Shown: positions 1 to 8,497 of the stretch, piece after piece
Position numbering within the stretch: position 1 is the first letter of the stretch
Layout of the letters: each line of letters starts with the position of its first letter
Source: Haplosporangium gracile
Lineage: Eukaryota > Mortierellomycota > Mortierellomycetes > Mortierellales > Mortierellaceae
Direction of reading: 5' to 3'
DNA length: 11,110 nt
Assembly: GCA_015499985.1 (NCBI GenBank)
Contig: JAAAUF010001157.1
Coordinates: 1 to 11,110, forward strand
Translations under genes and position numbers: made by a program
The notes under the pieces: generated by a model
Database searches by the model: none
Told to the model about the DNA's origin: nothing
Seen by the model: the letters and a program-made list of their open reading frames with translations, nothing else

Positions 1-9
1 CAACAGCAA

Positions 10-40
<31 letters not shown>

Positions 41-69
41 CGCAGCAGCAACAGCAACAGCACCAGCAG
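1..69 (+). repeat. CAA/CAG repeat encoding poly-Gln
   Basis: Twenty-three codons are almost all CAA or CAG, interrupted by CCG (codon 14) and CAC (codon 21). The mixed codons suggest selection for poly-Gln in the protein and not a recent pure CAG expansion. The tract may begin before the window. Confidence 0.9.
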
Positions 70-1080
70 TTGGACTATGATGACCAGGACTCTGACGGCG
101 AAGGATATCTTCAGAATGAGTATGGCGACAATCACAACAACAACTACAGGCCAGGTCCAGGTGGTAGCAACGGCATGAGCGGTAATAACCACCGCAGCCA
201 AGGTCATGATCAAGAAAGCCCGGTTCTTCAGAGTTTGTCTCCTCAGCACCAACAACAGCAGCAACAGCGTCGGAGTTTCTTGCAGGATGACGACAACAAT
301 GGACACGATGATCCCTGGAGGGATGAGGATGACGAAGGTTTTGGACAGCAGCAGGCCTCTCAGGCCCGTCACCAGCAGCAGCAGTACTTGAAGAACATGC
401 GTCCGGACAGTGAGCTCGATACATTCAGACAGCACGGCGACGACCAACAGTCGGCTCCTCGCCAGAGCCCTGGTCAGCGTTGGGTAGGTTGAGAGGACGA
501 AGAGACGATCGAGATCAAAAATAAAATATATTACGCACTGACACGCAAAAGAGAGAGAGAACAATGCACGATTGAGACCATTTTACTAACGCACTTTTCG
601 TCTTCTTTTTTCGCATGTTGTATGGATTAGACTCAGGAGCAGTACATCGATTGGATGAACCGCAACCTTCCCGACTCGGCTGGACCCGTCAGTGACATGA
701 CACAGTCTTTGCGCTCGGGGGTTGTCCTTGTGCGTTTGATCGAACAGCTTTCGGGCGAGCAGGTCGACAAGAGAATCCCCAACGCCACCTATACCCTCCA
801 GATGCTTGAGAACTTGTTGACGGCTTTCAAGTTTATGGATCGCGTTGGCGTCTCGACGGACGGCTACACGGTCAAGGACATCTTCAACGGCAACGAGGAG
901 AAGATTGTCCAGATGTTTGAGAGTATCCGTGCCCGGTTCCCTCACGATGCCCCACAAGCAAGGCCTAGCCAAGACCAAAGCAATGGCATGAAGCAGAACG
1001 GACACATCCAGCCTCAACGCACCGGTGGATCAGAGTATGAAGCATTGTATGAAGAGGCCGCACGCAGCACGATTGGATAA
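1..1080 (+). CDS. Gln-rich acidic protein with C-terminal calponin-homology (CH) domain, 5' truncated, two exons
   Basis: The reading frame is open from base 1, so the N-terminus lies outside the window. Exon 1 (1-483) encodes 161 residues: a poly-Gln stretch (13 Gln, Pro, 6 Gln), then a disordered region rich in Gln, Asp, Asn and His. It ends in Trp at 481-483. An intron at 484-630 follows, and exon 2 (631-1080) adds 149 residues and a TAA stop. The CH domain covers about visible residues 161-264: the opening Trp, YIDWMNRNL, the core LRSGVVLVRLIEQL, and VKDIFNGNEEKIVQMF near its end. CH domains bind actin or act as scaffolds and signalling modules. A single C-terminal CH domain is more often a scaffold than a strong actin binder, which is an inference here. 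The last 45 residues are polar and unfolded-looking. I do not recognise the family; N-terminal domains, such as a GEF or leucine-rich repeats, could lie upstream. Confidence 0.85.
484..630 (+). other. Intron in the CH-domain gene
   Basis: The donor GTAGGT at 484 follows a Trp codon and the acceptor ATTAG ends at 630. Without splicing, the frame stops at 490-492. Splicing is phase 0 and joins the CH-domain Trp directly to TQEQYIDWMN, which restores the normal start of a CH domain. Confidence 0.85.
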
Positions 1081-2051
1081 AGAACGACTGTGAATTACCG
1101 GCGTCCAATTATTAACTTCTTTTCTTTTTATCCTTCTGTACCCTGCATCAACTCCCTTCAACTTAACCTTTTTTTTTTCACGCCTTCCAATGTTCATTGT
1201 TGTTCATTTTTATGACAACCCTCTTCTTTCCTACCCATTTTTGTTCTACAGCATGTCCTCTTAATTGACCGGCTGCAGATCTTACTCTTTTTCACGAATA
1301 TCATATTTTACCCTTAAAACATTATTACACATCCTACGACCTACACCCAAAAAAGTTATATACTATTTCATCTTTTTGTTCCAATTACTTTACTACTATT
1401 TACCACTTCACGATCATCTTTCTATCTCTTCGAGCTGCATTTGCGCTCATTGTGTTTTTACTCACTCGCTTTGTCAAATAAAAAAAAGTTATGACGGATT
1501 GGGGTTTTGTGCGAGCTGTTTTTTTGCGCGAGATTTGGAGTTACGAACAAACTCTTGTTCTTTAGTTGTATCGCGTTTTTGACACCACCAACCAATCACA
1601 CTTCAAAAGCGGTCCAGGTCAGGGAGAGTTTTATCACCCTTCGACAAGAAGCTTATACAAGGAGCTCCAGAAGCGTTTACATGAAAAGAGGAGCCAAGCA
1701 CCGCCGCGCAATTCTTCGGCTCTCGGGTACCTATGGAGATGAGAGGCCCATTTGTAAAAGATCTTCTTATTTTAATTCTTCAGGAAGTACGTTATGCAGG
1801 CTGCGGGTAAATATGATATATCGTGTTTTTTTTGGATTTTCTGTCTCCTGTTTTCTCTTTGCTGTCTGACTCCCTTGTGTCTCCCTAATTTTTTTCTGTG
1901 GTTGATTGTCGCTACATAAATGTTAATGCATTAAAGGTTCAGATGGCGTTGCGCAACTCCACTCTTATTTTTTTTTTTTTTTTTTTTTTTTTTGTCAAGA
2001 CCGTCTTTTCTTTTGCTTTAGCAATTAGTGTCTTGTAACCGGAGTCAGAGA
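1081..2051. other. Intergenic spacer after the CH gene
   Basis: This is the T-rich 3' flank of the CH gene. A candidate poly(A) signal AATAAA lies at 1477-1482, about 400 bases after the stop, so the 3' UTR may be long or this match may be incidental. Open frames here (for example 1265-1582 and 1507-1869) give low-complexity Phe/Leu/Ser/Cys-rich translations with no domain I recognise. I see no gene or RNA. Confidence 0.5.
1968..1993 (+). repeat. Homopolymer T26
   Basis: Twenty-six consecutive T lie 58 bases upstream of the TATA box of SCP-A. Poly(dA:dT) tracts in fungal promoters tend to exclude nucleosomes. The exact length is uncertain because homopolymers are error-prone in sequencing. 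Confidence 0.85.
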
Positions 2052-2058
2052 TATAAAA
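2052..2058 (+). promoter_or_regulatory. TATA box of SCP-A
   Basis: TATAAAA lies 130 bases before the ATG of SCP-A. A T/C-rich leader (about 2150-2187) follows, the same arrangement as in SCP-B. The promoter therefore looks intact although the coding sequence is broken. Confidence 0.55.
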
Positions 2059-2187
2059 GTGGCGCTGTGCCCATTCGTTTGTGTTTTAACGATATTCTCT
2101 TGTTTAGTTTTGTTCTTGTTCTGTTCACACGATTGTTAAACTTCACCGCACCACCCTCCTTCTCTTTCCTCTTTCCTTCTTCTACAA

Positions 2188-2894
2188 ATGCGACTCATCA
2201 TCTCAACCTCAATCTTGCTCCTAGTGGTCCTCCTCTCATTCCTCTGCATCTCAACCACCACCATCGCTGCCCCCAAAAATTCTCCACTCTCACCTCGCTA
2301 AAAACCACAAGCGCAGCCAGCAGGATCAATCGCAGACGACAAATGCCGCCCCTGCCTCGCAAGAGAACTCCGCGAAGTCCCCAAATGTGATCATCTCTCT
2401 TCTTCCACCCCGGCCCTCCCAACCTCTGAAAGTAACCCGGCCAAGATCCAAAAGTACAAAACGATTATCCCGACGTGGTTGATTGTCTGTGTCTGGCGGC
2501 GAAATGGACAGATGATGAGGGAGGGTTCCAGGATTGGATTTCGAGGTGTGATAATGTCTGTACGGCTGCTGTTTCCAAGAACCAGAAGAGGATTTTGAAG
2601 GCTTTTGAGGCGCAATTGTCCTGTGGTGGTAGTGCTATTGCTTTGCCGTCTCGACCGCCAGCTGTTACTGACGCCGCCACAGCGCCTCCTGTCCGAAAAT
2701 CGGCAAACGCAGTAGCAACAGTGCCATCACCACTTGCTGTCGGCACTACTGCTGCTCCTTCAAGAACCGCTCTCAAGCCTAAAGAGGTCGCCACCACGAA
2801 GCCGGACCCCAAACCCGCTGCTGGTAGTTCAAGCAACACTACGCCCGACACGAAAGATAACAAAGCAGGAAGAGACGCGAGGCCTGACTTGTAA
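2188..2894 (+). pseudogene. SCP-A: broken member of the 8-Cys secreted protein family
   Basis: The ATG at 2188 opens a typical signal peptide (MR, a Leu/Val/Ile-rich core, then TTTIAA) that reaches an in-frame TAA at 2299. The same frame continues after the stop and encodes DDKCRPCLARELREVPKC, matching the C-x2-C-x10-C start of SCP-B and SCP-C. Between about 2436 and 2463 the match moves to another frame, best explained by one lost A in the A4 run at 2458-2461. It then reads DVVDCLCLAAKW, QDWISRCDNVC and a final Cys 20 residues later. All eight cysteines remain, with longer C3-C4 (about 32) and C5-C6 (18) loops. The tail, ending at TAA 2892-2894, is rich in Pro, Ala, Thr and Lys and has no hydrophobic anchor. 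An intron at 2387-2445 (GTGATC..CAAG) would restore the frame but delete the third Cys, and the stop would remain. A sequencing error is possible for the shift, less so for the stop. Confidence 0.7.
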
Positions 2895-2925
2895 CAAAGC
2901 CTATCACTCCATAATTCAAACTTAT

Positions 2926-2931
2926 AATAAA
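2926..2931 (+). terminator. Poly(A) signal after SCP-A
   Basis: AATAAA lies 31 bases after the SCP-A stop, a distance similar to those in SCP-B and SCP-C. Confidence 0.5.
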
Positions 2932-4114
2932 AAGTGGTTAACAAAGAGAAACGCGTGCGCCCATGTTTGGTTGTTGGTCAGCTTTACTACATTCCAATCA
3001 TCGATACGCGTCCACTGCATTTCCAATTTCCATCCAATCGCAAAACTCCGTCTGGTCCCAGGTTCGTTCGACAGGGTTTGTCAACCTAACGTGTCCACGA
3101 CCGTATTTTCTTTTGCAAACGTTAACGTTCTTAACAGGGGTTACAATGTGCAAATGGAGGGCATGACCGGATATGGCGTGTGAGCATCCGCCCACTTTAT
3201 TTGTCGAAGACCCCTTTTTGTATTTTGTGAACGTTTCTGGTCCATAGACCGCAAAAATGAGCTGGAACAAAGCGGCTACACACATATTCTTGTCAGTCAG
3301 CCATTGGCTTTTTTTTTCTTGTCTCGTCAACCATTTAGCCTGAAATCTAGTTTTGGCGTTTCTTCTTTGTTCCTTTCCCCTTCATCCATCCTTTGTTTAC
3401 AACTGCTATCCCATTTTCCCTGAGACGCCAACTGATACCAAAAAAATAAATTATGCCAACGATCGCAAAAGAAGGCTCTCAAAGAAGGGGTTCGGTCTAT
3501 TTCACCCTTGTGAATTTGTGAAAAGCGATGGTTTATGTCTTCGTCCTATTTATTTCTGTCGCTTGGACCCATGGCCACCTTCTGGCTTACCATTGGACTA
3601 CCATCCGGCGTATTGCAATTCAGAAACCAGCCCATGTTTGTGCGCTTGACCATCTTACTCGATCGGTCGGTATTCTGGTTTTATGATTCGGTCTGGACCC
3701 TGAATTTGCATTCAAACAAACCAACCCCGTTTTGCATGTACATGTGGGTAGATTCTCACTTTCCTTTCGTTTGTTTTCTTTCCTGTTCCCCTTCTTCCTC
3801 ATAGCCGCTCTTTCTCCCCTTTTTTTGGGAACCCTGGGCGGATAACACGCTCTTTTGCTTGTCCACAAACAGCCGAACTAGTTTATTGTTTATGTCAACA
3901 ATGGGACAATTGAAGGAAAGGGATACATGGAATGTTGCAAAGAGGAGCAGGTTTGATTGAGTACCTATCCAGTGGCCAAAGACTTTTTCTCATCCGCACT
4001 CTTCAAGCCCCTACACCCCGTTTGTTTGCAAAGTCCCTTCTAACGGTCCACTCACACGATGGGCCGAGGATTAGAATGAGGACTCAATAGGAGAGATTGG
4101 ACAGATACGCTGCC
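2932..4114. other. Spacer between SCP-A and SCP-B, with upstream promoter region
   Basis: No frame here gives a recognisable protein. Short open frames on both strands (for example 2998-3330 minus and 3535-3804 plus) lack domain features or splice context. The 200 bases before the SCP-B TATA box contain a CCCCT stress-element-like pentamer at 4008-4012, too short to be significant alone. Confidence 0.45.
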
Positions 4115-4122
4115 TATATAAA
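4115..4122 (+). promoter_or_regulatory. TATA box of SCP-B
   Basis: TATATAAA lies 146 bases before the ATG and is followed at once by a CT-rich leader. This combination is typical of strongly expressed fungal genes. Transcription would be expected to start around 4145-4160. Confidence 0.7.
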
Positions 4123-4260
4123 CCCCACTGTGTCCCCTCCCCCCCTCTTTTTCATTCCTCTCAACCTTTTCAACTCCAAATACCTACCAAGCCTCGCCTC
4201 AACTCCCCTCTCTCCTCCTCTTCCTCTCTTCAATCCCACACATCACATACCAAAAAAACC
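4123..4260 (+). promoter_or_regulatory. CT-rich leader of SCP-B
   Basis: The segment is mostly C and T, with A-rich bases just before the ATG (CCAAAAAAACC). It has no ATG, so the first ATG after the TATA box is the SCP-B start. It contains a 16-base element at 4161-4176 that recurs upstream of SCP-D. Confidence 0.6.
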
Positions 4261-4611
4261 ATGAAGTTCTTTAAGGCTCTCGCACTCCTCGCCACAACCG
4301 CCCTGACCTTGGTCCTTGCCCAAGCCCAGAACGACGCCCCCACCCCTTGTATGGTCTGCCTTCAAGACTCTCTCCAATCCCTCTCGGCCTGCACAAGCCT
4401 GACGGTTGTAATCGGAAATATGGACCCAGCCTCGAACCCAGCCTATGCCGCATGTCTGTGCTCCTCTTTAGATGGTGCCTGGATCGACAAGTGCACGTCA
4501 ACCTGTAGCCAGGATGTCGTCTCGTTCAAGAACGCGTATGCTGAGAACATCCAGGCTGCTGGCTTGAGATGTGGTGCTCAACCTACCTTTATCCCTACCT
4601 CGTTCGCTTAA
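4261..4611 (+). CDS. SCP-B: small secreted 8-cysteine protein, soluble form
   Basis: This is an intact 116-residue protein without introns. Residues 1-20 or 1-22 form a signal peptide (MKFFK, a hydrophobic Ala/Leu core, then VLAQAQ). The mature part of about 95 residues has cysteines at 30, 33, 44, 65, 67, 78, 82 and 104. Other features shared with SCP-C are LQ after the second Cys, DPA.. .PAYAACLC around the CxC, W74 in AWIDKC, and the end PTFIP. It stops five residues after PTFIP, so it lacks the stalk and GPI tail of SCP-C and should be released from the cell. Even spacing and number of Cys indicate four disulfides. The topology (CxxC..C..CxC..C..C..C) recalls the fungal CFEM domain, but the CFEM Asp before CxC is Tyr or Ala here and the C3-C4 loop is longer, so I treat it as CFEM-like at most. 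The function is unknown; an effector, adhesion or wall role is inference only. Confidence 0.9.
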   Translation: MKFFKALALLATTALTLVLAQAQNDAPTPCMVCLQDSLQSLSACTSLTVVIGNMDPASNPAYAACLCSSLDGAWIDKCTSTCSQDVVSFKNAYAENIQAAGLRCGAQPTFIPTSFA

Positions 4612-4679
4612 GGTAGTGGAGGGTTGTGGAGATGTTGAAAAATACCCAGTGTCGTGTGGCGATACATCCAAAAGAACAT

Positions 4680-4685
4680 AATAAA
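4680..4685 (+). terminator. Poly(A) signal of SCP-B
   Basis: AATAAA lies 69 bases after the stop codon, a normal distance for a short fungal 3' UTR. Confidence 0.6.
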
Positions 4686-5610
4686 ATACAAGAAAGTGTT
4701 TGAAAACAAGTAAGGACGTGATGGACTCTAAAAAAGAAGGGCGAGTAAGAAGTACGTGTAATAAAAGGGCCTGGTCGTCGTTCTAGCGAATCGCTGTTTG
4801 TAAGCCAAAAAATGTCCCTGAGCAAAAGCAAAATGTACACAACGTCCTCCTCGGCTGAACTATTACATTCCATGAATGCCACCCCCGACCTCACCCACAA
4901 ATCGTCAGCTCACAAACAAGATCCATGGCTGATTTAGCGCAGAAAAAGCTGTCAAAGCGCAAATGCAAGGAGGAGTTGGACAAGGTCAGGTCAGGGATGT
5001 AAGGGGAGAAACTCTCTTCCTCATCTGGAAAGCCAAAAAAAGCAGGAATGTGTTATAGTGAAAAGTTAGGCTGTGTGCAGTGCATTTTTTCGGGTTCTTT
5101 TCCCTTACTCCACAACACGTAACAGAACAAAAACACAAAGCAATCGAAACAAACAAACGGTCGAGGAAAAAGGGAGGGCGAATGACCGTTGAATGCCGTG
5201 GAAGAGAGCAAGAAAGAAAAGAGAACGGAGGAGGGAGAATGAGAGCGAGGGGAGTGAAGGAACTACTCATCGCCTCCGGAAAGAAAAGAAGAGCAGGGTG
5301 CATGTCGATAATACAGAAACCATTCGATCGTGACAGCGTCCTTGTGTATTTTTGAAAGTACCACCATGAACATCACATTATAGGTATCCTTTTTAATGAT
5401 GATGCTTGCAAGGAAGGGCATGTATTCGGTATCGAATGGGTATGTATTTAAGTATGTTGTTGTGTTGTATTCTTGCATGATACTTTTTGCTTTCGATCGT
5501 TTAGAGTGCGAAAACTTGGGAGCAATGAACAGGACAGGGGGGCATGTGCTATTGTGCAAAATAAAAGCAAGAGTGGAGAAAGTTGGAGCTCTTCTCTTTT
5601 CCGAAAGGCA
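4686..5610. other. Spacer between SCP-B and SCP-C
   Basis: I recognise no gene on either strand. A purine-rich stretch at about 5160-5260 would be a CT-rich leader if read on the minus strand, but the minus-strand frames to its left (4986-5303 and 4595-4900) encode nothing recognisable, so I do not call a gene. Confidence 0.45.
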
Positions 5611-5617
5611 TATAAAA
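5611..5617 (+). promoter_or_regulatory. Candidate TATA box upstream of SCP-C
   Basis: TATAAAA lies 378 bases before the SCP-C ATG. It is the best TATA match in the spacer but implies a long leader with upstream ATGs. A second A/T match, TTTATATA at 5968-5975, is only 13 bases before the ATG, too close to place the start site upstream of the ATG. Initiation inside the CT-rich tract without TATA is the alternative. Confidence 0.35.
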
Positions 5618-5643
5618 GGGCGAATCAGAGGCATGCATTAAAC

Positions 5644-5700
5644 ATGGCTGGTTACGGTCAAAGACATATGTCATTGGAATTGTGGGCTATAGGTGAATGA
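5644..5700 (+). promoter_or_regulatory. Possible upstream ORF in the SCP-C leader
   Basis: If transcription begins near the 5611 TATA box, the first ATG is at 5644 and encodes 18 codons ending in TGA at 5698-5700. A second ATG at 5705 gives a 9-codon frame. Either would limit translation of SCP-C. A GT..AG pair (5693 donor GTGAAT, acceptor TTAACAG ending near 5764) could remove part of this region. This depends entirely on the start site and is weak. Confidence 0.2.
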
Positions 5701-5795
5701 GTGAATGGTCTTCCTTTTGACAGCCCACGAATAATACCCCTGGTACTGTGCTTTTTCTTAACAGGCGAAAAGAAAGTAGATGGCGCCCCGGATGC

Positions 5796-5960
5796 ACTCT
5801 ATTCCCTTCTGTTTGTCTTCTTCCTCACTTTGCTCATCTCTTTCCTTCTTTCTTCTCTTCTCTTCTCTTCTCTGTCCTCATTCCTCATTCCTCATTCCTC
5901 GCCTCATTCCATCTCATCCCATCTCATCCCAACTTTTCTCCACAGTTTTCGCCACCAGAC
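5796..5960 (+). promoter_or_regulatory. CT-rich tract with short tandem repeats before SCP-C
   Basis: This is a nearly pure pyrimidine tract. It contains repeated TTCCTCA units (about 5875-5900) and two perfect copies of ATCTCATCCC at 5911-5930. CT-rich tracts of this kind lie at or just upstream of start sites of active fungal genes, as in SCP-B. Confidence 0.55.
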
Positions 5961-5988
5961 CCCTTTCTTTATATACTCTATTTTCGCA

Positions 5989-6522
5989 ATGAAGTTCGCC
6001 GTACTCGCACCTATCGCAGCTCTCGCTCTCGCTCTCGCCTCCGCCGTATCCGCTCAGACAGACGCCTGCCAGACCTGTCTCCAAACCGCCATCAAAGCCC
6101 TTCCCCTCTGTGCAGGTGTCAACATCACCATCGGCGACTTTGACCCCGCTGCCTCCCCCGCCTACGCTGCTTGCCTCTGCCAGTCAACCTCGGGGACTTG
6201 GATCGACTCCTGCATTGCCTCCAAAACCTGCTCGGACGATGTCCTCTCCCTCAAGACCACCTACGCGTCCTCGTTGACCGAGATGGGTCTCAACTGCAAC
6301 GGCACCACCCCTACTTTTATCCCTGGCACTACCGCCCCCGTGGCCCCTTCCTCTACCTTACCCACTGATGGTGCCTCGGCCACCTCGGGTAGTGGCGCCA
6401 AGCCCACTGGTAGCAATGGTACATCTGCGGGTCAGAAGAGCATCTCTGCATCTTCGCTCATGCTGGCTGAGACCATGGGTGTCTTGGCTGCTGTTGCTGC
6501 CATCGGAGCTAGCTTCCTCTAA
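5989..6522 (+). CDS. SCP-C: secreted 8-cysteine protein with Ser/Thr-rich stalk and predicted GPI anchor
   Basis: This protein has 177 residues and no introns. The frame is open upstream to 5701, but that part is a translated CT-rich leader; the ATG at 5989 starts a proper signal peptide (residues 1-22, cut after VSA). Cysteines lie at 27, 30, 41, 62, 64, 75, 81 and 103, spaced as in SCP-B except for two extra residues between the sixth and seventh. Closest matches to SCP-B are DPA..PAYAACLC, the Trp in TWIDSC, and PTFIP after the last Cys. Residues 113-150 are Ser/Thr/Pro/Gly/Ala-rich, a likely O-glycosylated stalk. The C-terminus ends in a hydrophobic run (163-177, Val/Ala/Ile/Leu) with small residues around 142-148 that could serve as the GPI attachment site. 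N-glycosylation sequons occur at N45, N104 and N143. It should sit on the plasma membrane or in the cell wall. Function is unknown; its fold is CFEM-like in topology only. Confidence 0.9.
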   Translation: MKFAVLAPIAALALALASAVSAQTDACQTCLQTAIKALPLCAGVNITIGDFDPAASPAYAACLCQSTSGTWIDSCIASKTCSDDVLSLKTTYASSLTEMGLNCNGTTPTFIPGTTAPVAPSSTLPTDGASATSGSGAKPTGSNGTSAGQKSISASSLMLAETMGVLAAVAAIGASFL

Positions 6523-6587
6523 GTATATGTACATAAGAGACATAGCAGCATGTATGTATTCCCTTGTACACTTCTACACACACTCAT

Positions 6588-6593
6588 AATAAA
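6588..6593 (+). terminator. Poly(A) signal of SCP-C
   Basis: AATAAA lies 66 bases after the stop, almost the same distance as in SCP-B. Confidence 0.6.
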
Positions 6594-8497
6594 AATTGAA
6601 ATACCTTTTGTGTTGGGAAATGCTCCTAGTGGTGAGCGAAGGCGAAGTGATAACTAGGTGCTGGTTCCTGAAGGAATTTTAGTGGCGTTGTGAGACCGAG
6701 GGAGAGCCTAAAAGACTCGGTTGTGTATTTTTCTGACTAGCAGAGTAAAAAAGAGGAACTCAAAACTGTCTTGCTTTCATCTCTGCTGACACGAGTGTGC
6801 AACGTCAGAGAGGCGCGGTACGACGGTTGTTCAATCAATGCGCTGACTACTTTTGACTTCACTGAAACAAAGTTGCGGAGAAAGTGCTTCTTCATCTTAC
6901 TGTAGTCCTTTGTTCTTGGGATTGCTGAATTATTTGACAGCCCCCTCTGTTCTCCGCACTAAGTCCATGTAGCTCACTTTTTTTTTTGTTTTCAAGACAA
7001 AAACGTCTACAGGAGAGGCCAAACTCATTGAGACAACTTGCTTTCCTGCGCGCCCTTGAAGCATCATTTGTGCACCCTCAGAGGTGATCATTGAAGCGTT
7101 TGTGCTGAAATTGTCACTTTTTAGCTACTGGCAAGCCGTGGTGATGACGATATGGGACATGAGCTCTATGAATTGAACCGTAGGAAGACGAGCAACGAAA
7201 TGAACGCGTTAGTAATGGGTTTGTAACATAGCAACAAAGCGCTGTGGAGAAAAAACAAAAACGTGAGTTACATAGACTTAGTACGAAGGTTGTCAAATAA
7301 TTCGAGCAACACGGGTTGGTAAATAGATTAACCCGTGGGTGTAAGTCTCCTGTACTAACAGGCGGGGCAATGCAATTGACAGAGTGTTGTATAGTCAACG
7401 AAATTTGTCTGGGGGAAATAAGAGACAAGGCTCCACCTTATACGCCCAACGAAGCTATGTGGTCCGTCTACCAAACGCGTTTCTCATGAATCCAATACTC
7501 GTCCAACACCGATCCTATGTAGGAAGCCATCTATTCCTCTTCCTACGGTCCTAGGTAGCCAAGGTGTTTAGTTGTTGGTTTATTTTTTCGCTACCATAGA
7601 TCTGTCGACTGATGCTCATGAGCACGTTGTTTGAGGCGGAGTGATGATGAACGTACTTCAGTTTGGAGAGACACGGTAGACCTGACTCTATCTCACACAC
7701 ATTTCTGCGGGCGAGAGCAACCAGAGTTTGGAGCAATCTAGGCCAAGCACTATACGCCTGAATCTCTATGCTTGTTCAGGTCCGCACGTTGTCCCTCATT
7801 AGTGTGGGTGAGCATTCATCTTTTTTCTTGACATGGCCCTTGAGGAAAGAAAAGTGGCCCACTCGCTTGGAGAAATGAAAAACAACAAGAACCAACCAAC
7901 AATCTCGGTGCGTATCATCGCACGTCAACTCGTCACTCCTAAAAATAAGCATAAAAACAAACAAAAAAAGTCGACCTCTCATAATGAAAATGGAAATCGG
8001 AGAATTGGAGAAGACGGGGAGTGGGTGGCAAGTGAGAAAACAATCAACAGCAGACAAGCAGGACACCGCCAACTCCCTCTTACATCGTCAATTTTTATGA
8101 AAAGCGGCTTTTGAGGCGAAATGGGTGGCGGTTCATATTGTTAAGTGATGAATGAGCTCGTTTTGTTTTTACTTTTGCTAGATGACAAGGAGCAGGAAAT
8201 AAGTATGCGTATATAGTAACAGAGAGCAATGAAGAGGACAGGAAGGCGCCCAAAAAGAGTACAATGTATGTATGAAGAATGAAGATAGACTGGGTCCTGA
8301 GTCTCATCAACGATTCCGACTTCCAAAAAACAGTAGAAAGGGAGCCTCCAATCCCCGCGATATTTTTGTTCATCAACATCTTCTCTCAACAACTCTTCCA
8401 CAGCAATAACAAAAAACAACTCCACTCAGGTTCTCAGACACCAATCAACACACATTCTCCTCAACCTTTTAAACTCACTTAAGTTTCTCATTTTAAC
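6594..8497. other. Spacer of 1.9 kb between SCP-C and SCP-D
   Basis: This is the longest stretch without a supported gene. Frames at 7114-7428 minus, 7776-8072 minus and 7833-8114 plus have no recognisable motif, signal or splice pattern. I looked for tRNA B-box-like sequences and snoRNA C/D boxes and found none in a convincing arrangement. A weak TATA match (TATATAG, 8210-8216) lies 282 bases before SCP-D. I find no trace of a further SCP copy (no CxC or WI.xC coding pattern). Confidence 0.45.

Noticed and set aside
586..1017. 143-residue minus-strand frame over the CH exon
   Set aside because: The + strand encodes a clear CH domain here; the minus-strand frame is its antisense.
2387..2445. 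Intron in SCP-A that would repair the frameshift
   Set aside because: GTGATC..CAAG would join the frames, but it removes the third Cys, which keeps the exact x10 spacing of the intact paralogues, and it leaves the TAA at 2299.
2475..2894. Second half of SCP-A as a separate gene
   Set aside because: The frame has no ATG near its start, it begins inside the conserved domain just before CxC, and the missing first half lies immediately upstream in another frame.
2465..2944. 159-residue minus-strand frame across SCP-A
   Set aside because: It is a shadow of the + strand cysteine domain and its Pro/Ala/Thr-rich tail; it has no domain or start context of its own.
5701..5988. N-terminal extension of SCP-C to 5701
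   Set aside because: The start would be GTG, and the extension is a translated CT-rich tract (Leu/Ser/Phe). The ATG at 5989 gives a standard signal peptide matching SCP-B.
4261..6522. Naming SCP-B and SCP-C as CFEM proteins
   Set aside because: The eight-Cys order is similar, but the Asp before CxC that contacts heme iron in CFEM proteins is missing and the spacing between the third and fourth Cys is longer.
7140..7690. C/D-box snoRNA-like GTGATGA motifs (about 7140 and 7641)
   Set aside because: No D box at a suitable distance and no flanking terminal stem accompany either motif.
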